Below are positions 1-6,793 of a DNA stretch of 16,839 bases, in pieces. Source of the DNA: Acidobacteriota bacterium (GTDB taxonomy: Bacteria > Acidobacteriota > UBA890 > WLXD01). The notes under the pieces were generated by a model. It made no database searches. It was given only the letters and a program-made list of their open reading frames with translations, and was not told the DNA's origin. The translations under genes were made by a program, and so were the position numbers. Location of the stretch: positions 1 to 16,839 of the forward strand of contig JACZXM010000013.1 of assembly GCA_022571615.1 (NCBI GenBank). The letters run 5' to 3'. The stretch's first letter is position 1. Every line of letters begins with the position of its first letter.

Positions 1-2
1 TG

Positions 3-527
3 CGCATCGATCCCGGACTGCACGCGACGCTGAAGAAGGCGGCGAAGGCAGCCGGCGTGTCGTTGAACGAGTACTGCGCCCGTAAGCTCGCCGCGGCGCC
101 GCGCAGCCTCGACGACCCGGCGGCGGCAGCGGCGGTCGAGCACGCCGCCTCGCTGTTCGGCGAGGCTCTGATGGGCGTCGTCCTGTTCGGTTCGTGGGCC
201 CGCGACGAGCTCTTTACTGGCTCCGACGTCGACATTCTCGTGGTGATCGACGACCGCGTGAGGATCACGCGCGACCTTTACCGGCACTGGGACAAATCGC
301 CCCTGTCCTGGGGTGGCCGTGTTGTCGAGCCGCACTTCGTCCATGCCACCGCGGCCGACCGGCGGGTCACCGGGTTATGGGCCGAGGTCGCGGTCGATGG
401 CGTGGTCCTGTTCGACCGCGGCTACGAGCTGTCCCGGCAGCTAACCCGCTTGCGACGCGATATCGTTGCCGGGCGAATCGTCTGTCGCCGGGTGCACGGC
501 CAAACGTACTGGGTGCAGGCTGCGTGA
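3..527 (+). CDS. RHH-fused MNT-type nucleotidyltransferase (antitoxin-like), 5' partial
   Basis: The frame is open from the left edge, so the N-terminus lies outside the window; the GTG at 57 is just an internal valine codon. The first ~32 visible residues (RIDPGLHATLKKAAKAAGVS, then LNEYCARKLAAA) look like the HicB/Arc ribbon-helix-helix segment that ends many antitoxins. A minimal nucleotidyltransferase (MNT) domain follows, with the motif GSWARDELFTGSDVD at 190-234, an exact match to the GS-x10-DxD pattern of MntA-type antitoxins. The family transfers nucleotides, and in characterised MntA/HepT pairs it AMPylates the HEPN toxin to silence it. The stop TGA overlaps the start ATG of the HEPN gene by one base, so the two are translationally coupled. 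Inferred role: DNA-binding, autoregulating antitoxin. The domain calls are firm; the antitoxin role is by family and context. Confidence 0.85.
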   Translation, partial: RIDPGLHATLKKAAKAAGVSLNEYCARKLAAAPRSLDDPAAAAAVEHAASLFGEALMGVVLFGSWARDELFTGSDVDILVVIDDRVRITRDLYRHWDKSPLSWGGRVVEPHFVHATAADRRVTGLWAEVAVDGVVLFDRGYELSRQLTRLRRDIVAGRIVCRRVHGQTYWVQAA

Positions 528-946
528 TGCAGAACATCGACTTGGCTGCCGACTACGTGCGCCGCGCCACAGTCCGTGTGCGCGCCCTCGACGTGCTCTT
601 CGACGGCAACAGCTGGGCGGACGTCGTGCGGGAGTCGCAGGAGGTCGTCGAGCTGGCGCTCAAGGGCTTGCTGCTCTCATGCGGCATCGATCCACCGCGG
701 GTCCACGACGTCTCCGAGGTGCTACTCGCCGAACGAGCCCGGCTGCCGAAACCGCTTCATCAAGAGCTCGAGACGCTGACGGAGATCTCCCGCGAGCTGC
801 GCCGCGACCGGGAGCTGGCTTTCTACGGCGCCAAGGACCTTACGCCGTCGGGCTTTTACTCGCGGCCAGATGCCGAGCGCGCCCGCGACGGGGCGCGACG
901 GACGGTCGAGCTCGTTGCCCCCCACGTCGCCGGAGCCGAAGGCTAA
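527..946 (+). CDS. HEPN domain protein, partner of the MNT gene
   Basis: This 139-residue protein begins at the ATG overlapping the MNT stop (TGATG at 525-529). The helix around residues 35-62 (ESQEVVELALKGLLLSCGID followed by PPRVHDV) matches the HEPN_DNA-binding family (PF05168 type), and the tail has the usual YSRPDAERARDGARRTVE pattern. HEPN proteins in such pairs are often metal-independent RNases that use an RX4-6H motif. At the corresponding place this protein reads R93-DREL-A98-F-Y100, which is RX4HXY with the histidine replaced by alanine and the tyrosine kept. It may therefore be catalytically inactive, or belong to the YGD-type HEPN subgroup that lacks the motif. The last ~11 codons are encoded by a 35-bp sequence that recurs at 4764-4798. 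Toxin function is inferred from the pairing only. Confidence 0.8.
   Translation: MQNIDLAADYVRRATVRVRALDVLFDGNSWADVVRESQEVVELALKGLLLSCGIDPPRVHDVSEVLLAERARLPKPLHQELETLTEISRELRRDRELAFYGAKDLTPSGFYSRPDAERARDGARRTVELVAPHVAGAEG
908..942 (+). repeat. 35-bp interspersed repeat, copy A
   Basis: Matches 4764-4798 in the same orientation with 3 mismatches in 35 bases; the central 22 bases (917-938) are identical. This copy encodes the C-terminus of the HEPN protein (ELVAPHVAGAEG), so a mobile or conserved intergenic sequence seems to have supplied the end of the gene. No inverted repeat or target duplication is visible. Confidence 0.75.
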
Positions 947-977
947 GCCGATTCGCGATCGGACGCGCGTTCGGCGT

Positions 978-1172
978 CGCGCCGTCGGCTGGTTGGTCGC
1001 CCTGGCGTGTTCGAACACGCTTGAGAACTTCCTGTTTGGCGTCTCCGTCCGAGACGCCGTCACCTACGGCACCGTCACCACGACCCTCGTGTGCGTCGCC
1101 GTCGTCGCATGCGCCATCCCAGCGTGGCAGGCTACGAGGGTTACTCCGACGGTCGCGCTTCGCTCGGAGTGA
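978..1172 (+). pseudogene. C-terminal remnant of an ADOP/MacB-like ABC permease
   Basis: From about 984 one frame reads WLVALACSNTLENFLFGVSV, RDAVTYGTVT, a hydrophobic stretch VCVAVVACAIPA, then WQATRVTPTVALRSE and a stop. This is the classic end of a FtsX-like permease: the short segment LLFGVS.xDpxTf, the last membrane helix, then PAxxAtrvdPxxALR. Nothing resembling the rest of an ~800-900-residue ADOP protein lies upstream, where the frame enters the HEPN tail instead. It is therefore a 5'-truncated relic. The intact ADOP gene at 1976-4717 ends differently (VRLDPVQSLRQE), so this is not a simple copy of that end. Confidence 0.8.
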
Positions 1173-1277
1173 CGAATTGCGAAGGCGATTCCGAACGGCC
1201 ACACCCGAATGGAGCCGGCGCGCCCGTCAAGTCAACCGCTAGACCGTCAGATCGACATCAGAGGGGTTCACAAGCTC

Positions 1278-1550
1278 ATGAAAGCAGAATATCAGCCAGC
1301 CGGTGAACTCGAGATGATTCCTGGCGTCGGACCGAGTATTGGCCAAGACCTTCGCGACCTCGGCCTGCAGCGCGTCGAGGATCTTGCGGGAAAGGACCCG
1401 GAGGAGATGTACCAGGCGCTCTGCGAGTTGCGCGGTGTCACGATCGATCGATGCGTCCTGTACGTCTTCCGGTGCGCTACGTACTTTGCCGGCAATCGCA
1501 CTCACGATCCTGAACTCCTGAAGTGGTGGCATTGGAAGGATCCGAGTTGA
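1278..1550 (+). CDS. Helix-hairpin-helix protein, Cdd1/pathogenicity-locus family
   Basis: A 90-residue protein starting MKAEYQPAGELEM. The core IPGVGPSIGQDLRDLGLQRV is a helix-hairpin-helix (PGVGPS-type), and the following segment EEMYQALCELRGVTIDRCVL then YVFRCATYFA is characteristic of the Cdd1 'pathogenicity locus' family (PF11731). HhH modules usually bind DNA backbone non-specifically; the cellular role of Cdd1 is not established. The ATG at 1278 was chosen over the longer frame from 1209 because homology begins just after it and GAGGGG (1261-1266) lies 11 bases upstream. It appears monocistronic; 105 bases separate it from the PadR gene. Usual length for the family is ~90-100 residues, so it is probably intact. 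Confidence 0.85.
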   Translation: MKAEYQPAGELEMIPGVGPSIGQDLRDLGLQRVEDLAGKDPEEMYQALCELRGVTIDRCVLYVFRCATYFAGNRTHDPELLKWWHWKDPS

Positions 1551-1635
1551 AAGGCCGATCACCTTCCGCGGGCCCAAGTGCCAGCGGCACAAGACGGAAG
1601 CGCAGTGGCCAAGAGATCTTGATCTCCGCCCGGTG

Positions 1636-1648
1636 TATACATAGTATA
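1636..1648. promoter_or_regulatory. Palindromic PadR operator overlapping the padR -10 region
   Basis: TATAC-ATA-GTATA is a perfect inverted repeat with a 3-base centre, ending 7 bases before the PadR start codon. PadR-family proteins typically bind AT-rich dyads of this shape in their own promoters. A -10-like TATAAC (1645-1650) overlaps the right arm, with TTGATC (1619-1624) as a weak -35 (20-bp spacing, or 17 to TAGTAT at 1642). A start of transcription at ~1656 would make the messenger leaderless. Autorepression is an inference from position. Confidence 0.6.
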
Positions 1649-1655
1649 ACGAGGT

Positions 1656-1976
1656 ATGAGGCGCGAAGAGCTCAAAGGCCATCTCGACCTGATCCTGCTG
1701 GCGGCGCTCGAAGGAGAGCCGGCGCACGGCTACGGGATCATCCGTGCGATTGACGAGCTGACCGGCGGGACCTTCGATCTTGCGGAAGGAACGATCTATC
1801 CAGCGCTGCAACGTCTGGAGGTTGCAGGGCATCTCGCCAGCGCCTGGGAGACGGTGGGTGGTAGACGACGGCGAGTTTACAGGCTGACAACTCCCGGCCA
1901 GCGTGAGCTAGCTCGGCGTCGTCAGCAGTGGGGACAGTTCGCGCTGGCGATGACTCGCCTTGTGGAGACACCGTGA
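1656..1976 (+). CDS. PadR family transcriptional regulator
   Basis: A 106-residue protein opening MRREELKGHLDLILLAALEG with the PadR winged-helix: AHGYGIIRAIDEL (recognition helix region), GTIYPALQRLEVAGHL (the conserved xGTxYPxLxRLExxG motif), then the wing GGRRRRVYRLTTPGQREL. The C-terminal extension is short, as in subfamily-2 PadR proteins that sit beside ADOP permeases. Known PadR proteins are ligand- or stress-responsive repressors of neighbouring efflux genes. The stop TGA (1974-1976) overlaps the ATG of the ADOP permease (1976-1978), so regulator and transporter are one transcription unit. The ATG follows a palindromic operator with only one base between GAGG and the start, which fits leaderless initiation better than a Shine-Dalgarno. 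Identity is sure; the effector is unknown. Confidence 0.93.
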   Translation: MRREELKGHLDLILLAALEGEPAHGYGIIRAIDELTGGTFDLAEGTIYPALQRLEVAGHLASAWETVGGRRRRVYRLTTPGQRELARRRQQWGQFALAMTRLVETP

Positions 1977-4717
1977 TGGGCCACAAGCGGCGCGGCGCCA
2001 CCCACCCGGAGCTGCGGAAGTACCTCGACCAGTTCACCAAGCTGCTCGCGAGCCGCGACTCTCGTGTTCCCGATCGCGATCGGTACCGCTTGCGCGACGA
2101 GGTGGAGCAGCACCTGCGCGACTCGGCGCGCCAGCTGCGACGGAACGGGTGGTCGGAAAAGGACGCGATTGTCGAGGCGCTGTCCCGATTCGGGACCGCG
2201 GAGGCGCTGGTGCGCGAATTGAACGACGCGAAGCGGCGGTCGCGCCTCACTTCCCCCATGGTGAGCGGAGCGAGCTTGATGCGAGCGGGCCTGATTTGGC
2301 TCGAGGGACTTTCTCAGGACATCCGATACGCGGTCCGAAGCTTGCTCGGGCAACCCACGCTTACCTGTGTCGCGGCGCTCACGTTCGCCCTGGGCATTGG
2401 AGTCAACGCGGCGGTTTTCTCTGCAGTCGAGGCGACGCTGATTCGACCGCTGCCTTTCCCGGATGCCGAGAGACTCGTCGATGTGACCCTGCTTCCGGAA
2501 GGAGCCCGCGGAAAGTCGGCGGGCGGTAGTCTCGTACCTCGGCGGGCCTTCGAGGCCTGGCAGCAGGGCTCCTCCTCCTTCGAAGCGATGACGGTATTCA
2601 CGGCGGACAACGCGAACCTGGTGGGACGCGACGGTCCGGCGCATGTTCGGCTCTACGGAATCTCGTCCGGGTTCTTTGCCCTACTGGGAGGGCAACCGTT
2701 GCTGGGGCATCTGACCCCTGTCGAGCGAGCCGTATCCGGCACCGCGACAGCAGTGTTGAGCTACGAGTTCTGGAGCACGAAACTCGGTGGCGACCCTGCC
2801 GTGCTAGGTCAAGTGCTCAGACTTGACGGGAAACCGTATGAGGTCGTCGGGGTCGTGGCCCCGGAGTTTCGCCACGCGATTACCTGGGTGGGCAGTGCGC
2901 GCCCGCCCGATCTATGGGTTCCATTGGACTCCGTCTTCCCAGCCGAGGAGCGAACCTCTCAGGGCGGGCATTGGGTGCTCGGGCGGCTTCGTCCTGGGGT
3001 GTCTCCCCAGCAGGCCGCCTCGGAACTCGAAGCGCTCACGACCGAGCAGATGCGCGAGCCGGGATATCAGGAGGGATGGGTCCCCAACGTCACGCCCTTG
3101 CGCTCACTTCTCATCGGTGATGTGCGGCAACCGCTGCTCATGATGATGGGCGCTGTCGGGCTCGTGCTGTTGATCGCCAGCGCCAACGTTGCCAACCTGC
3201 TGCTGGCCCGGTCCGTATCGCGACAGACCGAGATCACCGTGCGCCTGGCGATCGGGGCAAGTCCACTCCGGTTGGCGCGGCAGATCGTTGCCGAGTCGCT
3301 CTTGCTAGCGCTCATGGGTGCAGTGGTCGGCTTGCTGGCGGCGTGGGCGACCGTGCCGATCCTTGTCCTACTCGGTGGAACGGAGCTTCCCACGGTTGTG
3401 GGAATCGGACTCAACTACGAGGTGCTCGCGGTGGCGCTGGCTGCGGGCTTGGTGGCGGGCTTGGTTGCCGGCCTTGCTCCCGCCCTCCGCGTGAGGCGGG
3501 TTGCCATTGCCGGAGCCGTGAACGCTCATCGTAACGAGACCCAGACGCGCCGCGGACAGCGCATGACGGATTCTCTTGTGGTTGCGCAGTTGGCGCTCAC
3601 GGTATTGCTGGTGGCTGCCGCGGCAGTCCTCGCGGAAGGATGGACGAGCATGATGCGCGCCGACCCGGGATTCTCGCTGTCGCGCCTGTTGGTTGCTGAA
3701 GTCGTGCTGCCGGACAACACCTACATCAGTGCGGATCGCAACGTGGCGTTCGCTCAGGGTGTGCTCGAGCGCGTCCGTGCCGTTGCAGGCGTGGAGCTAG
3801 CGACAGTGGCGACCGGGATTCCTTTCAGTGGCTACCAGATCAGCTCGGTTTCGGTCGGCGGCAGGGAGCCCGACAACACGCTACCGTGGGCCTGGGTTTC
3901 CGCTGTGACCGCTGACTATTTCAAGACGCTGGGCATTTCACTCCGTCAGGGTCGCGTGCTCACCGACCCTGATGCGGGCGGCGATGTCTTGGCCGTCATC
4001 GACGAAGCTGCGGTACATGCTTACTTCGGTGGGCAGGATCCGCTCGGCGAGCCAATCTCTGTCGGCGGCGCCGTGCCAGCCACGATCGTGGGAGTTGTCG
4101 GGAACGTACGCCAGGAGATGCCCGGTGAGGCCGCCCAGCCCCACGTTTACATTCCGTTGGCCGCGGCGAGATTCAGCAACAACCTGCAACTGGTGGTGCG
4201 CTCGAGTGCCGAGCCCATGAGCCTGGCAGGAGTGATTCGGGCTGCGATCGCCGACGTGGACCCAGACGTGCCGATCCAGGAGGTCACGACCGTAGAGCTG
4301 TTGATGGCGGAAAAGATGGCGCGTCACCGTTTCTACGGCGCACTCCTGTCGTTGTTCGCGGCGGTGGGGCTCGTGATCGCGGCGGCGGGTGTGTACAGCG
4401 CAATGACCTACGCGGTGTGGCGCCGTACGCGGGAGATCGGTGTGCGCATGGCCATTGGCGCATCCCCACGAGATGTCCTGCGGCTGATCATGGGACGAGC
4501 TGTCCTCCTGGCCCTGATCGGTCTGTCTGCGGGCGGGATCGGAGCCGTGTTCGCGACCCGCCTCCTATCGGGCTTCCTCGACGGGCTGCATCCGAGCAGC
4601 CCCTTGGCCTTGGGCGCGACCGCCTTGATCCTGCTTTGCGTGGGAGCCGCGGCGAGCTGGATTCCGGGCAGACGCGCCGTTCGTCTAGATCCTGTTCAGA
4701 GCTTGCGCCAGGAATAG
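1976..4717 (+). CDS. ADOP family ABC-type permease (MacB-like)
   Basis: 913 residues. Residues ~10-85 form the ADOP permease-prefix domain (HPELRKYLDQF ... EVEQHLRDSARQL ... FGTAEALVRELND). Next comes DIRYAVRSLLGQP, the first membrane helix (~128-150), a periplasmic MacB-PCD domain (~150-375), three helices of the first FtsX core (~386-412, 437-466, 482-502), then a second half with helix ~532-553, a second periplasmic domain, and FtsX helices at ~785-812, 840-862 and 876-895. Both FtsX copies carry the coupling signature REIGVRMAIGASPRDVL (second) or TEITVRLAIGASPLRLA (first). No ATPase is encoded beside it, which is normal for these 'orphan' permeases. By family it is an inner-membrane mechanotransmission or efflux component; the substrate is unknown. 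The start ATG overlaps the PadR stop; a GTG directly before it at 1973 is an equal alternative. Confidence 0.93.
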   Translation: MGHKRRGATHPELRKYLDQFTKLLASRDSRVPDRDRYRLRDEVEQHLRDSARQLRRNGWSEKDAIVEALSRFGTAEALVRELNDAKRRSRLTSPMVSGASLMRAGLIWLEGLSQDIRYAVRSLLGQPTLTCVAALTFALGIGVNAAVFSAVEATLIRPLPFPDAERLVDVTLLPEGARGKSAGGSLVPRRAFEAWQQGSSSFEAMTVFTADNANLVGRDGPAHVRLYGISSGFFALLGGQPLLGHLTPVERAVSGTATAVLSYEFWSTKLGGDPAVLGQVLRLDGKPYEVVGVVAPEFRHAITWVGSARPPDLWVPLDSVFPAEERTSQGGHWVLGRLRPGVSPQQAASELEALTTEQMREPGYQEGWVPNVTPLRSLLIGDVRQPLLMMMGAVGLVLLIASANVANLLLARSVSRQTEITVRLAIGASPLRLARQIVAESLLLALMGAVVGLLAAWATVPILVLLGGTELPTVVGIGLNYEVLAVALAAGLVAGLVAGLAPALRVRRVAIAGAVNAHRNETQTRRGQRMTDSLVVAQLALTVLLVAAAAVLAEGWTSMMRADPGFSLSRLLVAEVVLPDNTYISADRNVAFAQGVLERVRAVAGVELATVATGIPFSGYQISSVSVGGREPDNTLPWAWVSAVTADYFKTLGISLRQGRVLTDPDAGGDVLAVIDEAAVHAYFGGQDPLGEPISVGGAVPATIVGVVGNVRQEMPGEAAQPHVYIPLAAARFSNNLQLVVRSSAEPMSLAGVIRAAIADVDPDVPIQEVTTVELLMAEKMARHRFYGALLSLFAAVGLVIAAAGVYSAMTYAVWRRTREIGVRMAIGASPRDVLRLIMGRAVLLALIGLSAGGIGAVFATRLLSGFLDGLHPSSPLALGATALILLCVGAAASWIPGRRAVRLDPVQSLRQE

Positions 4718-4747
4718 GAAGAACCCTCGAGCAGGACAGCGAATGCG

Positions 4748-4798
4748 AGTCAGCGAAGTCAGCGAGCCCGTCGCCCCCCACGTCGCCGGAGCCGGAGG
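4748..4798 (+). repeat. 35-bp repeat copy B with preceding tandem 9-mer
   Basis: 4764-4798 is the second copy of the 35-bp repeat found at 908-942 (3 mismatches). Just before it AGTCAGCGA occurs twice in tandem (4748-4756, 4757-4765). The segment lies in the 94-base gap between the ADOP permease stop and the convergent membrane-protein relic, where I see no gene and no clear terminator hairpin. Confidence 0.7.
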
Positions 4799-4811
4799 TG
4801 GCCACCGGTGG

Positions 4812-5455
4812 CTAATCGAGACGGTCGGACGGGCGTAGAGCCACGACGCAGGCGATCGGGGCCAGGATGAAGAAGAGGTTGTAGGCACCCGCAGGCCCCG
4901 GAAGGGCCATGCCCGATGTCAGGAGAAGGTAAGGCAGACCCCCGAGTACGGTTCCAGCGAGCACGATCGCGGCCGGTGCCTTTTGAGCTGATACATACAC
5001 TCGCACCCCGAAGACGGCCAAGGCGAAGTACGGGTAGAAACTTGCGGCCGTGTAGCTCAGCGCCAGGCCGCCTGTTGCGAGTTGGCCCGATTGCTGATCG
5101 GTACCGGCCAACACGACAACCGGCACCAGCAGGAGAGCTGCGGCGGCCGGCAGGTACATGGCCAACACGATCCATCGCCGCAACCGGGAGCGCCACGCCG
5201 GGAGAGGCCTGACTCGATGACTGGCGGTACGCGAGCAGGCCGCAGGCAACGAAGACAAGCCCCATACCGGTTAGCGAGAGACGAAGCCACCCTTGGGGGC
5301 CATCGTCGGGAACCAACTGGGCGGCGATCCGCCACAGGAGAACGATCGTGGCCAGGAACCAGAGAGTGGCTTTGTCCCTGACGCCGAACCCACGATCGAA
5401 GGCCGACCTCAGTCACGCCTCCGACGACGAATGCCACGTGCAGCGGCGGCACATA
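4812..5455 (-). pseudogene. Multi-pass membrane protein, disrupted by two apparent frameshifts
   Basis: Read leftwards, three frames must be joined. About 5455-5405 gives VPPLHVAFVVGGVTEVGL. About 5405-5220 gives AFDRGFGVRDKATLWFLATI, a helix, then WLRLSLTGMGLVFVACGLLA. About 5215-4812 gives RSRLRRWIVLAMYLPAAAAL and three further helices, ending RPSDRLD and TAG. The pieces are collinear, each hydrophobic with sensible polar loops, and together would make a ~200-residue protein with six membrane segments. The longest intact piece (4812-5258, 148 residues) has four helices and could be read alone, but its first 25 residues look like out-of-frame sequence. I do not recognise a family. Either a decaying gene or assembly errors; both shifts are in the same direction. 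Confidence 0.55.
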
Positions 5456-5488
5456 ATGGTTGAGGTCACGCAACGGCCGGCCACCGAC

Positions 5489-5495
5489 AAAGGAG
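5489..5495 (+). promoter_or_regulatory. Strong Shine-Dalgarno deciding a GTG start
   Basis: AAAGGAG ends 7 bases before GTG at 5503, an ideal ribosome binding site that fixes the start of the zinc-ribbon gene at a GTG codon. Confidence 0.8.
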
Positions 5496-5502
5496 AAGAA
5501 GC

Positions 5503-5712
5503 GTGAGCGGAATCAACTACAGCTGTCCCAAGTGCAGCGGCAACGCCTACGAGACTCGTGAGCTGCGCGGCTCAGGCGGCTTCTGGAGCAAGATCTTCGA
5601 CGTTCAGGGTCAGCGCTTCACGACGGTGATCTGCAAGCGTTGCCGGTACACCGAGCTCTTCCACGCCGAGACGAGTAAGCTGGGCAACATCTTCGACCTG
5701 TTCACCAACTAG
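5503..5712 (+). CDS. Small zinc-ribbon protein (DUF2082/PF09855-like)
   Basis: A 69-residue protein with two CxxC knuckles, CPKC at residues 8-11 and CKRC at 44-47, which together form a four-cysteine zinc ribbon. The linker GGFWSKIFDVQGQRFTTVI and the ending YTELFHAETSKLGNIFDLFT match the family described as nucleic-acid-binding Zn-ribbon proteins (PF09855). Members are nearly invariant in the GNIFDxFTN tail, present here, so the gene is complete. No biochemical role is established for the family. It stands alone, divergent from the broken membrane-protein gene, with a near-perfect ribosome binding site. A weak 5-bp hairpin (5720-5732) follows the stop; I do not call it a terminator. Confidence 0.9.
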   Translation: MSGINYSCPKCSGNAYETRELRGSGGFWSKIFDVQGQRFTTVICKRCRYTELFHAETSKLGNIFDLFTN

Positions 5713-5796
5713 CAGCCGTCCGCAGCATGCGGGTAAGGGCGCGAGCAGGGTCGTCCGTCAAGCGGAGCCCTCCGAGAACTAGCAGCGGGAGGTGTC

Positions 5797-6028
5797 GTGC
5801 CGCAGAACGTCGTTGCCCAACTGGGCGGATTGCAGGGTCTCCCCTACCGCGAGCAGGTCACCTTCAATCGCAGGCTTCTTCCACAGGAGCTGTGAGGTCG
5901 TCTACTCCGAGTCCGGGATCGCAGAACTGGGCTGCGCCTTCCTGACCGATCTTCCGGACCGCGGCTCAGAAACCTGGGTGGTGATTCGCTTTGAGCCCGA
6001 AGTCGGGCCAGCCATCCCAGTACGCTGA
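5797..6028 (+). pseudogene. Possible frameshifted small gene, unrecognised
   Basis: GGGAGG (5787-5792) precedes a GTG at 5797 that opens a 32-codon frame (VPQNVVAQLGGLQGLPYREQ and on), stopping at 5893-5895. The +1 frame takes over at almost the same point and reads CEVVYSESGIAELGCAFLTD then LPDRGSETWVVIRFEPE, stopping at 6028. Both have protein-like composition and join collinearly. I cannot assign a family. The reading rests on composition only, and the pieces may be unrelated. Confidence 0.3.
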
Positions 6029-6512
6029 GTACGTCCGCAAGAAGGGCAAGAACCGGTTCGAAGTCGAGCACATCCTGGCCAACAAGTTTGAGCGGCACCG
6101 CGATGAGTTCGCTAACGAGAACGAGTTCGCCAAGCACCGCGATCGGCTCGGCGGCCTGCTCCTGCTACCCAAGAGCTTCAACGCGAGCTACGGGGCCCGG
6201 ATCTACGAAGACAAGCGCGATCAGTACTTCGGCCAGAACCTCCTTGCGCAGAGCCTCCACGAGAGGGCCTACGACAGTAACCCTGGCTTCGTGCGGTTTA
6301 TCGAGGAGTCAGGATTGCCATTCCAGCCCCATGAGTTTTTCGAGAAGGGCGACCTAGGTGTTGCAGCAGTAGGACGTGTCCGCGGTGCTGCCGGTGATGG
6401 CCACGCGAGAGGACTATGCCGCTGGGCGAGCGCGCATTGCACCGGTTTCGCTGGCAACGCGGTGCGGGCGGCTGCCTATTCCTTGGGGTGTCCGGAAACG
6501 ACGCGCAAATGA
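5991..6512 (+). pseudogene. Remnant of a GmrSD-like endonuclease (DUF1524 HNH domain)
   Basis: Residues from ~5997 to ~6356 read SGQPSQYAEYVRKKGKNRFE, then VEHILANKFERH, RLGGLLLLPKSFNASYG, DQYFGQNLLAQSLHERAYDS and NPGFVRFIEESGLPFQPHEF. This is the C-terminal DUF1524 domain of DUF262/DUF1524 (GmrSD-type) proteins, an HNH-related nuclease with the E-H-I metal-site motif and the late LLxLPKSFNxSxG element. GmrSD enzymes are type IV restriction systems that cut modified phage DNA. A TGA at 5982 and unrelated sequence lie upstream, so the DUF262 GTPase/ParB-like half (~400 residues) is missing; after ~6356 the frame runs on as non-homologous sequence to 6512. A dead fragment, probably of a lost defence gene. 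Confidence 0.75.
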
Positions 6513-6539
6513 CGAGGCATTCACACGTCAGAATCTCAC

Positions 6540-6762
6540 CGGCTGGCCTATCCCTCGGATCCTGCCAATCCTCGCGTAGCGTCTCTACGACCACCCGTTG
6601 ATACGGGGCGGCAACGCGCACGTTCTCGGCGCGCGACTCCATGGCGCGCAGCAGTGCGTCGTTGTCAGACTCCTGCCCCATTCCGTGGGCCAGGATCAGA
6701 ACCGTCTCTCTCGCGGGCTCGATGCTCAGCACGGCGACTCGTTCGCTCAGGATCAGGTGTGC
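6540..6762 (-). pseudogene. Internal fragment of a CbiX/sirohydrochlorin-chelatase-like protein
   Basis: Read leftwards from a TGA at 6763, the frame gives SERVAVLSIEPARETVLILA then HGMGQESDND, ALLRAMESRA, VVVETLREDWQDPRD. The pattern V-L-I-L-A-H-G-x-G followed by NDxxLxAME and the ETLREDWxxxR block is that of CbiX-like chelatase-fold proteins. No upstream start is available, and after ~6550 homology fades although the frame stays open to 6298. Only about 65 residues of a ~250-residue family remain. The fragment lies between another relic and the end of the sigma-54 operon. Family assignment is by motif memory and moderately sure. Confidence 0.5.
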
Positions 6763-6793
6763 TCACGTTCCAGGTCAAGCTCATCCTCCGCCG

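Noticed and set aside
5720..5732. Hairpin CCGCA-GCA-TGCGG after the zinc-ribbon gene as a terminator
   Set aside because: Only five base pairs and no T-run follows.
6356..6510. Minus-strand frame ending TADTSYCCNT as a lantibiotic-like peptide
   Set aside because: An in-frame stop lies close upstream, there is no start with a ribosome binding site, and it sits in a stretch of gene fragments; chance is sufficient.
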